From assembly GCA_025927495.1 (NCBI GenBank), contig JAICLH010000004.1, forward strand, positions 1-43,924: a stretch of 43,924 bases of DNA, in the 5' to 3' direction. The position numbers and the translations under genes were made by a program. Positions 18,117 to 27,884 of the stretch are shown piece by piece. The notes below the pieces were generated by a model that was not told the DNA's origin, ran no database searches, and saw only the letters and a list, made by a program, of their open reading frames with translations. Within the stretch, counting starts at the first letter, position 1; every line of letters begins with the position of its first letter. This DNA is from Gemmatimonadaceae bacterium (GTDB lineage: Bacteria; Gemmatimonadota; Gemmatimonadetes; Gemmatimonadales; Gemmatimonadaceae).

Positions 18117-19337
18117 ATGCGCTCTTCGACCTGGGACTGGATGCGGCGGGCGAATTGGCGGCCGTGGCTGCTCGGCGCGTACGCGCTGAGCGTGCTCGTG
18201 GTAGCCATCCCCAAGGGTCTGCACCATTCCGACAACAACTTTCTGATCTTCGACGCGGCGTTCAGAAATCTTCGTGCGGGACGCGACCTGTACGCACCGC
18301 ACCCCGATCAATACATCGACCTGTTCAAGTACAGTCCTGCCTTCGCGGTGCTGTTTGCGCCGATCTCCATGCTGCCCGACACGCTCGGGCTCGTGCTTTG
18401 GGACGCGCTCAATACGATGTTGCTGGCCGTCGCCATCGTGAAGCTGCTGCCCGACCGGCGCGGCGACGCGGTGCTCGCGCTCACGTTTCTCGAGATGTTC
18501 GGCTCGATGCAGCACTCACAATCCAACAGCATCAGTGCGGCGCTCATCATTCTCGCGTTCCTGGCATTCGAGTCCGAGCGACAATTCGGCGCGGCGCTCG
18601 CGCTCGCGATCGGTACGGCGGTCAAGATCTTTCCGATTGCGGGCATCGCCATGGCGCTACCGCGTCCGCGACGCGCGCGCTTCGCGATGGTGTGCGCGGT
18701 GGTGCTGGTGGTGGTGCTCGGGCTGCCGTTCCTCGTCGTGTCGCCGCACGAGGTAAAGGCGCAGTACGCATCGTGGGTGACGATGCTGCCGCGCGATGCC
18801 GTGGCGGACACGGTTGCGGGCCGCGGTATGCACACGGGCGGCGTACCGGAGATGCTGCACCTCTGGTTCGGGACGCGTTCGTCGCCGTTCCTGACCGAGG
18901 TGGTGGGTGCCGCGCTGCTCATCTTGCCGCTCTGCGCGCAATTCCGCCGTTGGGCCGACGCCGATTTCCGGCTGCGCTTTTTGTGCTCGCTGCTCGTGTT
19001 CCTCGTGATCTTCAATCACCGATCGGAGTCGCCCTCGTTCGTGATCGCGGTGGTCGGGATCGCCATCTGGTTCGTGATCTCGACGCCGGATGCTTTCACG
19101 ATTTCGGTGATCGTCGCGACGGTCGCGATCGTGTCGATCGGCGCCTCGAGTGCTGTGCCTAACGCAATCCGTGTGGGCGTCGTGATGCACTACCGCCTCA
19201 AGTCGCTACCGTGTGCGGTCGCGTGGCTCGTGATGCAAGCGGAATTGTGGGGGTGGCGGCCGTCGCGGCCGACGCTGCCCGCGCTCGCCGGGTTGTGGCG
19301 CGCGCACGTCCGCAGTGAGCGCATGGCGTCACCCTGA
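18117..19337 (+). CDS. GT87/DUF2029-type polyprenol-dependent glycosyltransferase
   Basis: Integral membrane protein of 406 residues with about nine to ten hydrophobic segments. The first periplasmic loop contains AGRDLYAPHPDQY and FKYSPAFAVLFAPISMLP, the pattern typical of GT87 (DUF2029) polyprenol-phosphate-mannose-dependent mannosyltransferases. A later loop holds MHTGGVPEMLHLWFG. It likely transfers a sugar from a lipid-linked donor to an envelope glycan or glycolipid on the outer face of the inner membrane. The last 70 residues (after about 335) are polar and unusual for the family. It starts 135 bp from the divergent GGDEF-EAL gene; the purine tract GAGGGGG lies about ten bases before the ATG. 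The following SYLF gene is 87 bp away and may share the transcript. Confidence 0.82.
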   Translation: MRSSTWDWMRRANWRPWLLGAYALSVLVVAIPKGLHHSDNNFLIFDAAFRNLRAGRDLYAPHPDQYIDLFKYSPAFAVLFAPISMLPDTLGLVLWDALNTMLLAVAIVKLLPDRRGDAVLALTFLEMFGSMQHSQSNSISAALIILAFLAFESERQFGAALALAIGTAVKIFPIAGIAMALPRPRRARFAMVCAVVLVVVLGLPFLVVSPHEVKAQYASWVTMLPRDAVADTVAGRGMHTGGVPEMLHLWFGTRSSPFLTEVVGAALLILPLCAQFRRWADADFRLRFLCSLLVFLVIFNHRSESPSFVIAVVGIAIWFVISTPDAFTISVIVATVAIVSIGASSAVPNAIRVGVVMHYRLKSLPCAVAWLVMQAELWGWRPSRPTLPALAGLWRAHVRSERMASP

Positions 19338-19424
19338 TTGCTGTCGTGCCCGCTGGTGGCATCTGCTTTGCGCTGAGACATTGCGGATGGACCGGACCAC
19401 GACTCAACTCTACCAGGAACAGCC

Positions 19425-20171
19425 ATGACGAATAGAGATGCGCGAAGGAGCCGGCGTGCCGTCGCGAGCGCGTTGGCGCTGTGCGCGTGCGCCACTGCGT
19501 TCGCATCGGTGTTGCATGCGCAGGACGATGAATTGGCGGATCGCGCGAAGCGGGCGGGTGAAGTGTTGTCGGAGCTCGTGAAGGTGCCCGATCGGTCGCC
19601 GCCGACCGCGCTCATGCGTGAAGCGGTGTGCGTGGCGGTGGTGCCCGGTGTGGTGCAGGCAGGTTTCGGCGTTGGCGGTCGCGCCGGCTACGGGCTCGTG
19701 AGCTGCCGCGCCGGCGGCGACTGGAGCTGGCCGGCGTTCGTCGGACTCAAGGGCGGGAGCTTTGGTCTGCAGATTGGCGCGCAGTCGGCGGACGTCGTGC
19801 TGATCTTCATGAATCAGAACGCACCGAAGACGATCGCGGGGTCGTCGTTCGATCTGGGGGGTGAGGTCTCCGTTGCGGCGGGGCCGATGGGACGCGACCT
19901 CTCTGCGTCCACCGACTACAAGGCGCAAGCCGAGATCTACTCGTACTCGAAGAGCAAGGGCTTGTTCGCCGGCATTAAAATCGCCGGCACCAAGTGGGAG
20001 ATCGACTACTCGGCGAACAAGAAAGCGTACGCGTCGGCAGGCGAGCTGGATGGCAGCACGAGGGCGAGCATCGCAAAGGAGCTGAACACGAGCGGCGGGC
20101 AGGCGCCGTCGATCGTACAGCCGTTCCTCTCGAGCTTGCGCAAGAACGTCCCCTCGCCGTCGACGCGGTGA
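19425..20171 (+). CDS. SYLF/Ysc84 domain secreted lipid-binding protein
   Basis: A 248-residue protein with a signal peptide (ASALALCACATAFASVLHAQ) and a SYLF (Ysc84-type) domain across the rest: AVCVAVVPGVVQAGFGVGGRAGYGLVSCR, then SWPAFVGLKGGSFGLQIGAQ, DVVLIFMN and KGLFAGIKIAGTKWEID. This order and spacing (VVPGV..GFG.GGR.G.G, PAF...GGS.G.Q.GAQ) is diagnostic of the family, whose eukaryotic members bind phosphoinositides and whose bacterial members are exported proteins of unclear role. AGGAA lies about six bases before the ATG. It may bind envelope lipid. Its gene converges on the S9 peptidase gene across a short hairpin. Confidence 0.92.
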   Translation: MTNRDARRSRRAVASALALCACATAFASVLHAQDDELADRAKRAGEVLSELVKVPDRSPPTALMREAVCVAVVPGVVQAGFGVGGRAGYGLVSCRAGGDWSWPAFVGLKGGSFGLQIGAQSADVVLIFMNQNAPKTIAGSSFDLGGEVSVAAGPMGRDLSASTDYKAQAEIYSYSKSKGLFAGIKIAGTKWEIDYSANKKAYASAGELDGSTRASIAKELNTSGGQAPSIVQPFLSSLRKNVPSPSTR

Positions 20172-20188
20172 CGACCGGCCAGCCACGG

Positions 20189-20206
20189 CGCGCCGTTAGG
20201 CGCGCA
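20189..20206. terminator. Short perfect hairpin between convergent genes
   Basis: GCGCGCC-GTTA-GGCGCGC, a seven-base perfect stem with a four-base loop, lies between the convergent SYLF and S9 peptidase genes, 17 bp and 15 bp from their stops. It embeds the dispersed octamer CGTTAGGC across the loop. There is no T-tract. Confidence 0.5.
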
Positions 20207-20221
20207 GCGGCCGCGGGTCCG

Positions 20222-22495
20222 TTATTGTGACGCTTCGGCCGAGGACGTGGTGTCGGTCTTGAGCCAGCGAACGAGCCACTTGGCGGTTTCCTGCTCGATG
20301 AGCGTGAAGCTCTGCAGGTCGTAGGCGGCGCCGTGGCGTCCAGGCGGATAGATGCGCAGCGCGACGTCCTTGCCGGCCGCGGTCATCGCGGTGAGCAGCT
20401 GCATCGTGTTCTGCGGATGTACGTTGTCGTCCATCATCGAATGGATCACGAGGAGGTGCCCGTCGAGCTTGGACGCATGCAACACGGCCGAGCTCGAGTC
20501 GTAGCCCGCTTCGTTCTCGCCTAACAGACCCATGTACCGCTCGGTGTAGATCGAGTCGTACAACCGCCAGTCGGTGACCGGCGAATTCGCGACGCCCACC
20601 GTGAACAGGTCGGGATACGACTCCATGGTGAACACGGTGGAATAGCCGCCGTAGCTCGTGCCGATGATCCCGATGTGCCGCGCGTCCACGTACGGCATCT
20701 TCGAGAGATACCTGGCTGTTTCGGCGAAATCGTGGCTCTCCCACTTCCCGAGGTTGCCGTAGACCACCTTCATGAACGCGCTGCCGTAGTTGTTGCTGCC
20801 GCGGTTGTTGACGTTGACGATGATGAATCCCTGCTGCGCCAACCACTGCGTGATCGGGCTGCTGTCGAACGAGTCGAACACGCCCTGCGAGCCCGGGCCG
20901 CCGTAGATGGCGAATACGACCGGGTACTTGCGCGTCGAGTCGAACGGTGACGGCCTAACCATCGATCCATCGAGCTTCGCGCCGTCGGACGTGGTGAAGG
21001 AGAACGCCTGCGGTGTGGAATACACGTGCGAGACGAGCCACTGCCGCAGGGCGTGGTTATCCACGAGGGTGCGCAGCCTCTTCCCGGCGGTCGTCCACAC
21101 GTCCACGCCGCCGGGGTCCGTGATGGAGCTGTACGTGTGCAGGTAGTACTTGGCGTTGGGCGACATGTCGATGTCGTGCACGCCGTCGCCCGTCGTGAGG
21201 CGGCGCTCGTGGCGCCCGTCGAAATCGATCGCGTACAACTGCCGCTGGAGCGGCGAGGCCTCGGTGCCGCTGTAGTAGATGACGCGCCGCTTCGGATCGA
21301 TGCCGCGGACCTGCGTCACGCTCCACTTCCCGTGCGTCACCTGGTCGAGCAGCTTGCCCGAATAGTCGTAGCGGTAGATGTGCTGGAAGCCGTCGCGATC
21401 GGACAGCCAGAAGAATTGCGTTAGGCCAGCCGGGAACGACATCAGATCCTGGACGGCGGCGTAAAAGTCGGAGACGTCGATCCACGTGCGGGACGAATCG
21501 CGCATCACCACGCGCTTGCCGCCGGACCGCACGTCGAAGAAGAACAGCGTCATGACCTGCTGCCGGCGGTCGAGCGTGACCATGGCGAGGGTGTCGGGGC
21601 GACTCGTCCAGTAGATGCGCGGCACGTAGTACTCGCCGGTGAGGCCGGGATCCAACCAGACCCTGGACCCCGAGCTCACGTTCACGACGCCGATCTTCAC
21701 GGTCGGATTCGAGTCACCCGGCTGCGGGATGCGAATACTGTCCCAGTTCGGGTGGCGTCCGGCGTAGTCGCTCAACTGGATGGTCGGCTCCTTGCTCTCG
21801 TCCACCCGCCAGTACGCGACGTATCGGCTGTCCGGCGACCAGTTCCACGCCTGCACGAGGCCGAACTCCTCTTCGTACACCCAATCGAAGTGCCCGTTGT
21901 AGACGTGCGCAGTCGCATCCGATGTGAGGCGTGTTTGCTGCTTCTTGGCGAGATCCTCGACATACATGTCGCCGTCCCGCTCGTAGCCCAGCATCAAGCC
22001 GTTAGGCGAGAGCTCCGCCGTGCGTGCGCCGCTGGCCGCGAGCTGCAGCGAGTGGTCCGCCAAGGTGTAGACGTAGTAGTCTGCCGTGCCCGAGTTGCGG
22101 TAAATCGGCTTGAAGTGCGTCTGGAACACGAGATGGCGCGAATCCTTCGCCCACTGGAACGAGTCGTACTCGAACGCCTCGGTGCCGCCGGGGAAGGTGA
22201 GGCCCTGCGCGCTGAAGAGCACCGTGTCCCGGCCCGTGACGGGATCTGTCGCGTGAATCGTCTCCTGGCCCGTCTGCGGATCGTGGACGATGTATGAGTA
22301 GCGCGTGCCACCATCGATCCAATGGACGTCCTCCGGGCCGGCTTCCCCGCGCAGCGCTTGCCCGGCGCGCAGCCAATCCGAGAACGATGTGAGGCGGGTC
22401 TTTTCCTGCGCGGCGACGCGCTGCGGCAGGGTTGCCGCCGCCAACGCCACGCACCAGAGGGCGACGCACACACGCGAGACAGCGCGAACGCGCAT
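20222..22495 (-). CDS. S9 family dipeptidyl-peptidase IV-like peptidase
   Basis: Secreted serine peptidase of the prolyl oligopeptidase clan (S9B, DPP-IV type), releasing N-terminal dipeptides. Signal peptide VCVALWCVALAAATLPQRVA. An eight-bladed propeller domain follows, with the DPP-IV glutamate motif DWVYEEEFGL that binds the substrate amino terminus, and AYWRVDESKEP. The C-terminal hydrolase domain has the nucleophile GIIGTSYGGYSTVF (about base 20655), an acid in MMDDNVHPQN and the base in PPGRHGAAYD. All three residues and the N-terminal-binding glutamates are present, so it should be active. The frame opens at 22543; ATG 22495 has GGGA six bases upstream and is chosen, with ATG 22501 as the alternative. 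Length (757) fits the family. Confidence 0.94.
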   Translation of the reverse strand: MRVRAVSRVCVALWCVALAAATLPQRVAAQEKTRLTSFSDWLRAGQALRGEAGPEDVHWIDGGTRYSYIVHDPQTGQETIHATDPVTGRDTVLFSAQGLTFPGGTEAFEYDSFQWAKDSRHLVFQTHFKPIYRNSGTADYYVYTLADHSLQLAASGARTAELSPNGLMLGYERDGDMYVEDLAKKQQTRLTSDATAHVYNGHFDWVYEEEFGLVQAWNWSPDSRYVAYWRVDESKEPTIQLSDYAGRHPNWDSIRIPQPGDSNPTVKIGVVNVSSGSRVWLDPGLTGEYYVPRIYWTSRPDTLAMVTLDRRQQVMTLFFFDVRSGGKRVVMRDSSRTWIDVSDFYAAVQDLMSFPAGLTQFFWLSDRDGFQHIYRYDYSGKLLDQVTHGKWSVTQVRGIDPKRRVIYYSGTEASPLQRQLYAIDFDGRHERRLTTGDGVHDIDMSPNAKYYLHTYSSITDPGGVDVWTTAGKRLRTLVDNHALRQWLVSHVYSTPQAFSFTTSDGAKLDGSMVRPSPFDSTRKYPVVFAIYGGPGSQGVFDSFDSSPITQWLAQQGFIIVNVNNRGSNNYGSAFMKVVYGNLGKWESHDFAETARYLSKMPYVDARHIGIIGTSYGGYSTVFTMESYPDLFTVGVANSPVTDWRLYDSIYTERYMGLLGENEAGYDSSSAVLHASKLDGHLLVIHSMMDDNVHPQNTMQLLTAMTAAGKDVALRIYPPGRHGAAYDLQSFTLIEQETAKWLVRWLKTDTTSSAEASQ

Positions 22496-22656
22496 GACCA
22501 TTCCCGTCGTTGAAGTTAGGCATTCGCGCGACGCGGTCGCCAAGGCGTCCGGACGTGACGCGGCCTGCTCCGCACCGGCCGATGCGCCGACGCTGAGCAG
22601 GCCCTCAAGATGTGCTGCGAGGCGCGCCGGCGCGAGCCGGCGCGCACTCTATCGAA

Positions 22657-23142
22657 CTACTGCTTGGTCAGCGGGCCGCAGGCCACGATCGTTTTCATGT
22701 CGGTCGGTGACGCGTGGATGTTCACCATGTACGAGCCGCCGGGATCGAGCGGCGCCGACACCTTCGCCGACGACGTGCCCTTGCCATCGTCACCGACCGT
22801 GATCGGCGTATACGAGCTTCCGCCGCCAACGACACCCTGATCGTTGCCGCACGTTCCCTTGTGCACGTGCCACGGGTGCGTCGATTTCGGCGTCGCGCCC
22901 GCGATGTTCACCTTCGCGGTGAAGCCTTTGCCCGACTTGTCCGGCGACACCGTCGCACTGCCGAAAACGTGTTCGTCTCCCGCGTACGATGACGGAGCGC
23001 TCAGCGTGGCGGTCCAACCGCTGTCCGCGTTGGTCACGCGGGGTGAGTCCGGACTTGCCTCGACGCCGCTACGCGTGATCACTGTGCCTGTCGCGACGAG
23101 CGCGCCGAGCGCCGTCACCAGAGCAATGTGTCGTGCGAACAT
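22657..23142 (-). CDS. Secreted SOD/CHRD-like beta-sandwich protein
   Basis: A 161-residue protein with an export signal (MFARHIALVTALGALVATGT) and a small beta-rich domain. It contains HPWHVHKGTCG (His89, His92, His94, Cys98), a Gly-rich strand, GDDGKG, and near the end GGSYMVNIHASP (His143) and IVACGPL (Cys155). The HVH pair, the paired cysteines and the ACG near the C-terminus resemble Cu/Zn superoxide dismutase, but the zinc-site histidines are absent; the pattern H.H...G.V...YMVNIH...G.L also resembles CHRD domains. Either a copper-binding SOD relative or a CHRD-type binding protein is possible; I cannot choose. The longer frame to 23601 is rejected because ATG 23142 has a near-perfect ribosome binding site. 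Its neighbours on the strand are cardiolipin synthase and the S9 peptidase. Confidence 0.8.
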   Translation of the reverse strand: MFARHIALVTALGALVATGTVITRSGVEASPDSPRVTNADSGWTATLSAPSSYAGDEHVFGSATVSPDKSGKGFTAKVNIAGATPKSTHPWHVHKGTCGNDQGVVGGGSSYTPITVGDDGKGTSSAKVSAPLDPGGSYMVNIHASPTDMKTIVACGPLTKQ

Positions 23143-23146
23143 CGAC

Positions 23147-23155
23147 TCCTCCTCT
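23147..23155 (-). promoter_or_regulatory. Strong ribosome binding site of the SOD/CHRD-like gene
   Basis: AGAGGAGGA on the minus strand, four bases from ATG 23142. It decides the start over the 153-codon longer frame, whose extra residues look non-coding. Confidence 0.75.
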
Positions 23156-23273
23156 CGGGTGGGAAGATCCGCTGCCGAAACCTGACCTGCTGCGTGCAGG
23201 ACTCGTGCGCGATGCACGCCCCAGCGGCTAAAACTGACACGGCAAAACAACCGGGCGCCAGTCTTGTAATCGT

Positions 23274-24713
<1,440 letters not shown>

Positions 24714-24720
24714 ACCCTTG

Positions 24721-24725
24721 CCTCC
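24721..24725 (-). promoter_or_regulatory. Ribosome binding site supporting a TTG start for cls
   Basis: GGAGG on the minus strand, seven bases from TTG 24713. No comparable site precedes other in-frame start codons; GTG 24701 is too far from it. Confidence 0.55.
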
Positions 24726-24814
24726 GAAGCCCGGTCGGCCCCAATGTAGGGCCCGGTGCCGCCCCCGCACCACACCTCGCCCAACTTCCCCGTCTTTCCC
24801 ATCTGGTGTTGCAC

Positions 24815-27454
24815 ATGTCGACGCATCGGTTGCTCCGCGACGGGACGCGCGTTCTCGCGCTGCTCGCAGTGTGCGCATGCGGCGGAACGGAATCGCCGAG
24901 CACGTCCGCTCCGGTCAAGATCGTTGCGTTCTCGGGTGGCGGCCAGATGGCCGACCTGGGACAACCGCTCGCGCAGCCGCTGGTGGCGCGCGTCACGACC
25001 GCCGCGGGGACGCCCGCGTCCGGTGTGCCGGTGACGTTCACCGTCACGTCGGGCGCGGGTACACTGTCGCCATCCACCGTTAGCACGGATGCGGCGGGCA
25101 ACGCGTCGACCACGTTCACGATGGGGCAGACGCCGGGCGTGACCACCGTGCGCGCGATGAGCAACGCGGTGGCCGGCGCGGCGGCCGATTTCATCGTCAG
25201 CACCGGTCCGACGATCGTTGGGCACGTGACGGTCGGCGCCGGCAACGTGCGATTTCCGGCGCTCGCGCGCGGCCCGCTCCGCACGCCGGTGGTGCTGTCG
25301 GCGGTCGCGCCGCGGCCCATCTCGGGTCTGCAGCTCGATGTCGCGTACCGCGCGTCGGCGATCGGCGCGCCGGCTCCCGCCGCGGTCCGGACGCTCGGAT
25401 TGGATCGCGCCCGGGTCATCGCGGCGTCGATCCGATCGCGCCTAACGGAGATGCCGCTCGCCTCGCGCTTCGATGTCATGGCGGTGTCGCCGGCCATCGC
25501 GGTGGCGCGCGTTCGCGTGCACGCGATGGCCGACCGTGCTTCGGTGATGCGCGTGCTGCGCGGCGATCCGGCGGTCGCCTCGGTGAACGTGGATGGCCTC
25601 TTGAGCCGCGGGCCGATTGCCAAGCGCGAGCTCACGCGGGTGTCGCGCGGCGGTCCTCGGGCGTCGCAGAATCCCGGTGCGGGCACGATGGCGTTTCCCG
25701 CCGCGCAGGGAATGGATGCCCAACTCTGGAACTACAGCCTCGTCGACGCCCCGCGTGCCTGGCACGTCGTGACCGGCAGCGCGAGTGTCGTCGTGGCCGT
25801 GATCGACGACGGAATCACGCAGCACCCCGACCTGGTGGCGAACCTCGACATGGCCGGCGGCTACGACTTCGTCCAGAACGACTCGGCCAACGTGGGCGCG
25901 CAGCCGCTGTGCAGCGGCGGCACGTTTTCCAATTTCGACGACGATGGCGACGATGGGCCGGATGCGGATGCGACGATGCCCGTGGCGGTGACGTACGACG
26001 ATCACGCGAGCTGTTGGACCATCGACAACGCCGCGAACCACGGCCTGCACGTGGCCGGCACGATCGGCGCCGGCGGCAACGCGTTGGGCATCGTGAGCGG
26101 CGTGGCTTGGCGGGTCACGATCCGCCCGATCCGTGCGTTAGGCATCGACGACAGCGGCTACTTCTTCGACCTCGCGCAGGCGGTGCTCTACGCGGCGGGC
26201 CTGCCGGCCGCGGGGCAGGACGGCGTGCTGGTCACCGCGCCAGACCGGGCGCCGGTGATCAACATGAGCCTGGGCGGACCCGCCGCCGACACCGGCCTCG
26301 CCCGCGCCGTCGCGGCCGCGATCGCCGCGGGCTCCATCGTGGTCGCCGCGTCGGGCAACACGCCGACCGCGGAGCCGTCGTACCCGGCCGCATATCCCGG
26401 CGTCATCGGCGTGGCGGCGCTGGGTCCCGACGCCAACCTCGCCAGTTACAGCGCGAGCGGCGGCGACGTGTCGCTCGTTGCACCAGGCGGCGACTTTCGC
26501 TTCGGCGACCTGACCAACCCGTACACCGGCGGCAGCACCGGCATTCTGTCCACCACGTGGGATTTCTCGACGGGTGTGGCGAGCTACGCGTTCTATACCG
26601 GCACGTCGATGGCCGCGCCGCACGTATCCGGGGTGGCGGCGCTCGTGCTGGCGGCCAATCCGGGCATGTCCGGTTCCGCGCTCCGCGAGCGGCTGTTAGG
26701 CACGGCCGTCGACCTCGGCCCCGTTGGGCCGGACGATCGCTACGGTATGGGCGTGGTGGACGCCTATGCCGCGGTGACCGGCCACCAGCCGGCGACGACG
26801 ACGCTCGTCCGTGCGATCGATGCGAACACCGGTGCCGTGGACGCGACGGGTCCGGTCGCAGCCGATGGGTCGTTCGCGCTCACGCGTCTGCCTCAGGGCT
26901 CCTATTACGTGGTGGCGGGGCAGGACGAAGAGGGCGACGGCGTGATCGGCTTCCCCGGCCGGCGTTTCGGTTGGGCGGGCGGCGCACAGCCCGCGGCCAT
27001 CGCGGTCGACAGCGCGCACGTGGGCGCCGCCGACGTGGTCATCGGCGCGCCGGTGGAGCAGTCGCCTAACGGTGACCCGACGCACGCGCAACAGATCTTC
27101 GTCGACAGCTGGATCGCCGGCTCGATCGAGGCGCCGACCAGCGTGGACTACTATCGCGTGCTCATTCCGTCCGCCGGCAGTTACACTTTCGAAACGTCGG
27201 GCGTCCTCGGCGCGTGCGGTCTGGCGCTCGAGCTCAACACGACGCTCACCGTCACCGACGCGAACGGCGCGTCCATCGCCGCCAACGACAACGACTCCTA
27301 CTTCAGCGATCCCGCGGTCACGTTCCCCGGCAACTATTGCTCCAAGATCACCGCGACGCTCGAGCCCGGCGCGTTCATAATCGCAGTCGGCTGGAGCGCG
27401 ACACCGGCCCCCAATCCGGGCAGCTACCGCTTGCAGGTGAGATCCGGAAGTTAG
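24815..27454 (+). CDS. Subtilisin-like S8 serine peptidase, putative lipoprotein
   Basis: Exported peptidase of 879 residues. The N-terminus (VLALLAVCACGG) reads as a loose lipobox ending at the second Cys. Next come a Big_1-type Ig domain (about residues 33-132, with TDAAGNASTTFTMGQTPG), a propeptide-like region (VARVRVHAMADRASVMRVLR) and the S8 catalytic domain with Asp331 (AVIDDGITQHPDL), His409 (NHGLHVAGTIGA), the oxyanion Asn in AASGN and Ser598 (YTGTSMAAPHVSGVAAL). A short regulatory beta-sandwich (VRAIDANTGAVDATGPVAAD) and a C-terminal PPC domain (about 765-879) follow. All catalytic residues are present. ATG 24815 is preferred over GTG 24806. Its gene is divergent from cls across about 100 bp. 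Probably a surface-attached broad-specificity protease; the Ig and PPC domains would hold it on envelope or substrate. Confidence 0.93.
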   Translation: MSTHRLLRDGTRVLALLAVCACGGTESPSTSAPVKIVAFSGGGQMADLGQPLAQPLVARVTTAAGTPASGVPVTFTVTSGAGTLSPSTVSTDAAGNASTTFTMGQTPGVTTVRAMSNAVAGAAADFIVSTGPTIVGHVTVGAGNVRFPALARGPLRTPVVLSAVAPRPISGLQLDVAYRASAIGAPAPAAVRTLGLDRARVIAASIRSRLTEMPLASRFDVMAVSPAIAVARVRVHAMADRASVMRVLRGDPAVASVNVDGLLSRGPIAKRELTRVSRGGPRASQNPGAGTMAFPAAQGMDAQLWNYSLVDAPRAWHVVTGSASVVVAVIDDGITQHPDLVANLDMAGGYDFVQNDSANVGAQPLCSGGTFSNFDDDGDDGPDADATMPVAVTYDDHASCWTIDNAANHGLHVAGTIGAGGNALGIVSGVAWRVTIRPIRALGIDDSGYFFDLAQAVLYAAGLPAAGQDGVLVTAPDRAPVINMSLGGPAADTGLARAVAAAIAAGSIVVAASGNTPTAEPSYPAAYPGVIGVAALGPDANLASYSASGGDVSLVAPGGDFRFGDLTNPYTGGSTGILSTTWDFSTGVASYAFYTGTSMAAPHVSGVAALVLAANPGMSGSALRERLLGTAVDLGPVGPDDRYGMGVVDAYAAVTGHQPATTTLVRAIDANTGAVDATGPVAADGSFALTRLPQGSYYVVAGQDEEGDGVIGFPGRRFGWAGGAQPAAIAVDSAHVGAADVVIGAPVEQSPNGDPTHAQQIFVDSWIAGSIEAPTSVDYYRVLIPSAGSYTFETSGVLGACGLALELNTTLTVTDANGASIAANDNDSYFSDPAVTFPGNYCSKITATLEPGAFIIAVGWSATPAPNPGSYRLQVRSGS

Positions 27455-27512
27455 GCGACACGACGTCCGACGCCGGCGCGCGGTGCGCACCCGGCCAGCA
27501 TGAGGAGACGCC

Positions 27513-27884
27513 ATGATTCCACGCGTTGGCCCGATCGATCCGACGGCGCCGGTGCGCATCGAGGTCGCGTGTGACTCCGGACACGCGGTGGCGTATGCGT
27601 TCTGGCACCGCCCGCCAGGCACCGACGAGTGGAAAAAATTCGCCGAGGGTCGCACCGACGGCAGCCCGGGTGAACGGCACCAGGCGACGCTCGATGCGCA
27701 GCCCCACGCGCAGATCTACTACTGGGTGGCGGTGTCGAATCCCGCGCGCCCGCACGCCGCGTATCACGCTCATCTCACCCTGACCCAACGCGATGCGCCG
27801 GTGCCGCATGGCTCGATCGATCTGCACGGCACCACGGATGCGGCGGGCAACGACTCGGTGGAACAATGGCTCGATCTCGTCTAA
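27513..27884 (+). CDS. Small uncharacterised beta-rich protein
   Basis: A 123-residue protein with no signal peptide or membrane segment. Alternating hydrophobic stretches (VRIEVACDSGHAVAYAFWHR, IYYWVAVSNP, AYHAHLTLTQ) suggest a single beta-sandwich, perhaps Ig- or fibronectin-like. Its composition is rich in His and Pro. AGGAG lies five bases before ATG 27513, which is good support for translation. It starts 58 bp after the S8 peptidase stop and its end overlaps the next frame by 19 bases, so the three could form one transcript. I do not recognise a family and propose no function. Confidence 0.7.
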   Translation: MIPRVGPIDPTAPVRIEVACDSGHAVAYAFWHRPPGTDEWKKFAEGRTDGSPGERHQATLDAQPHAQIYYWVAVSNPARPHAAYHAHLTLTQRDAPVPHGSIDLHGTTDAAGNDSVEQWLDLV

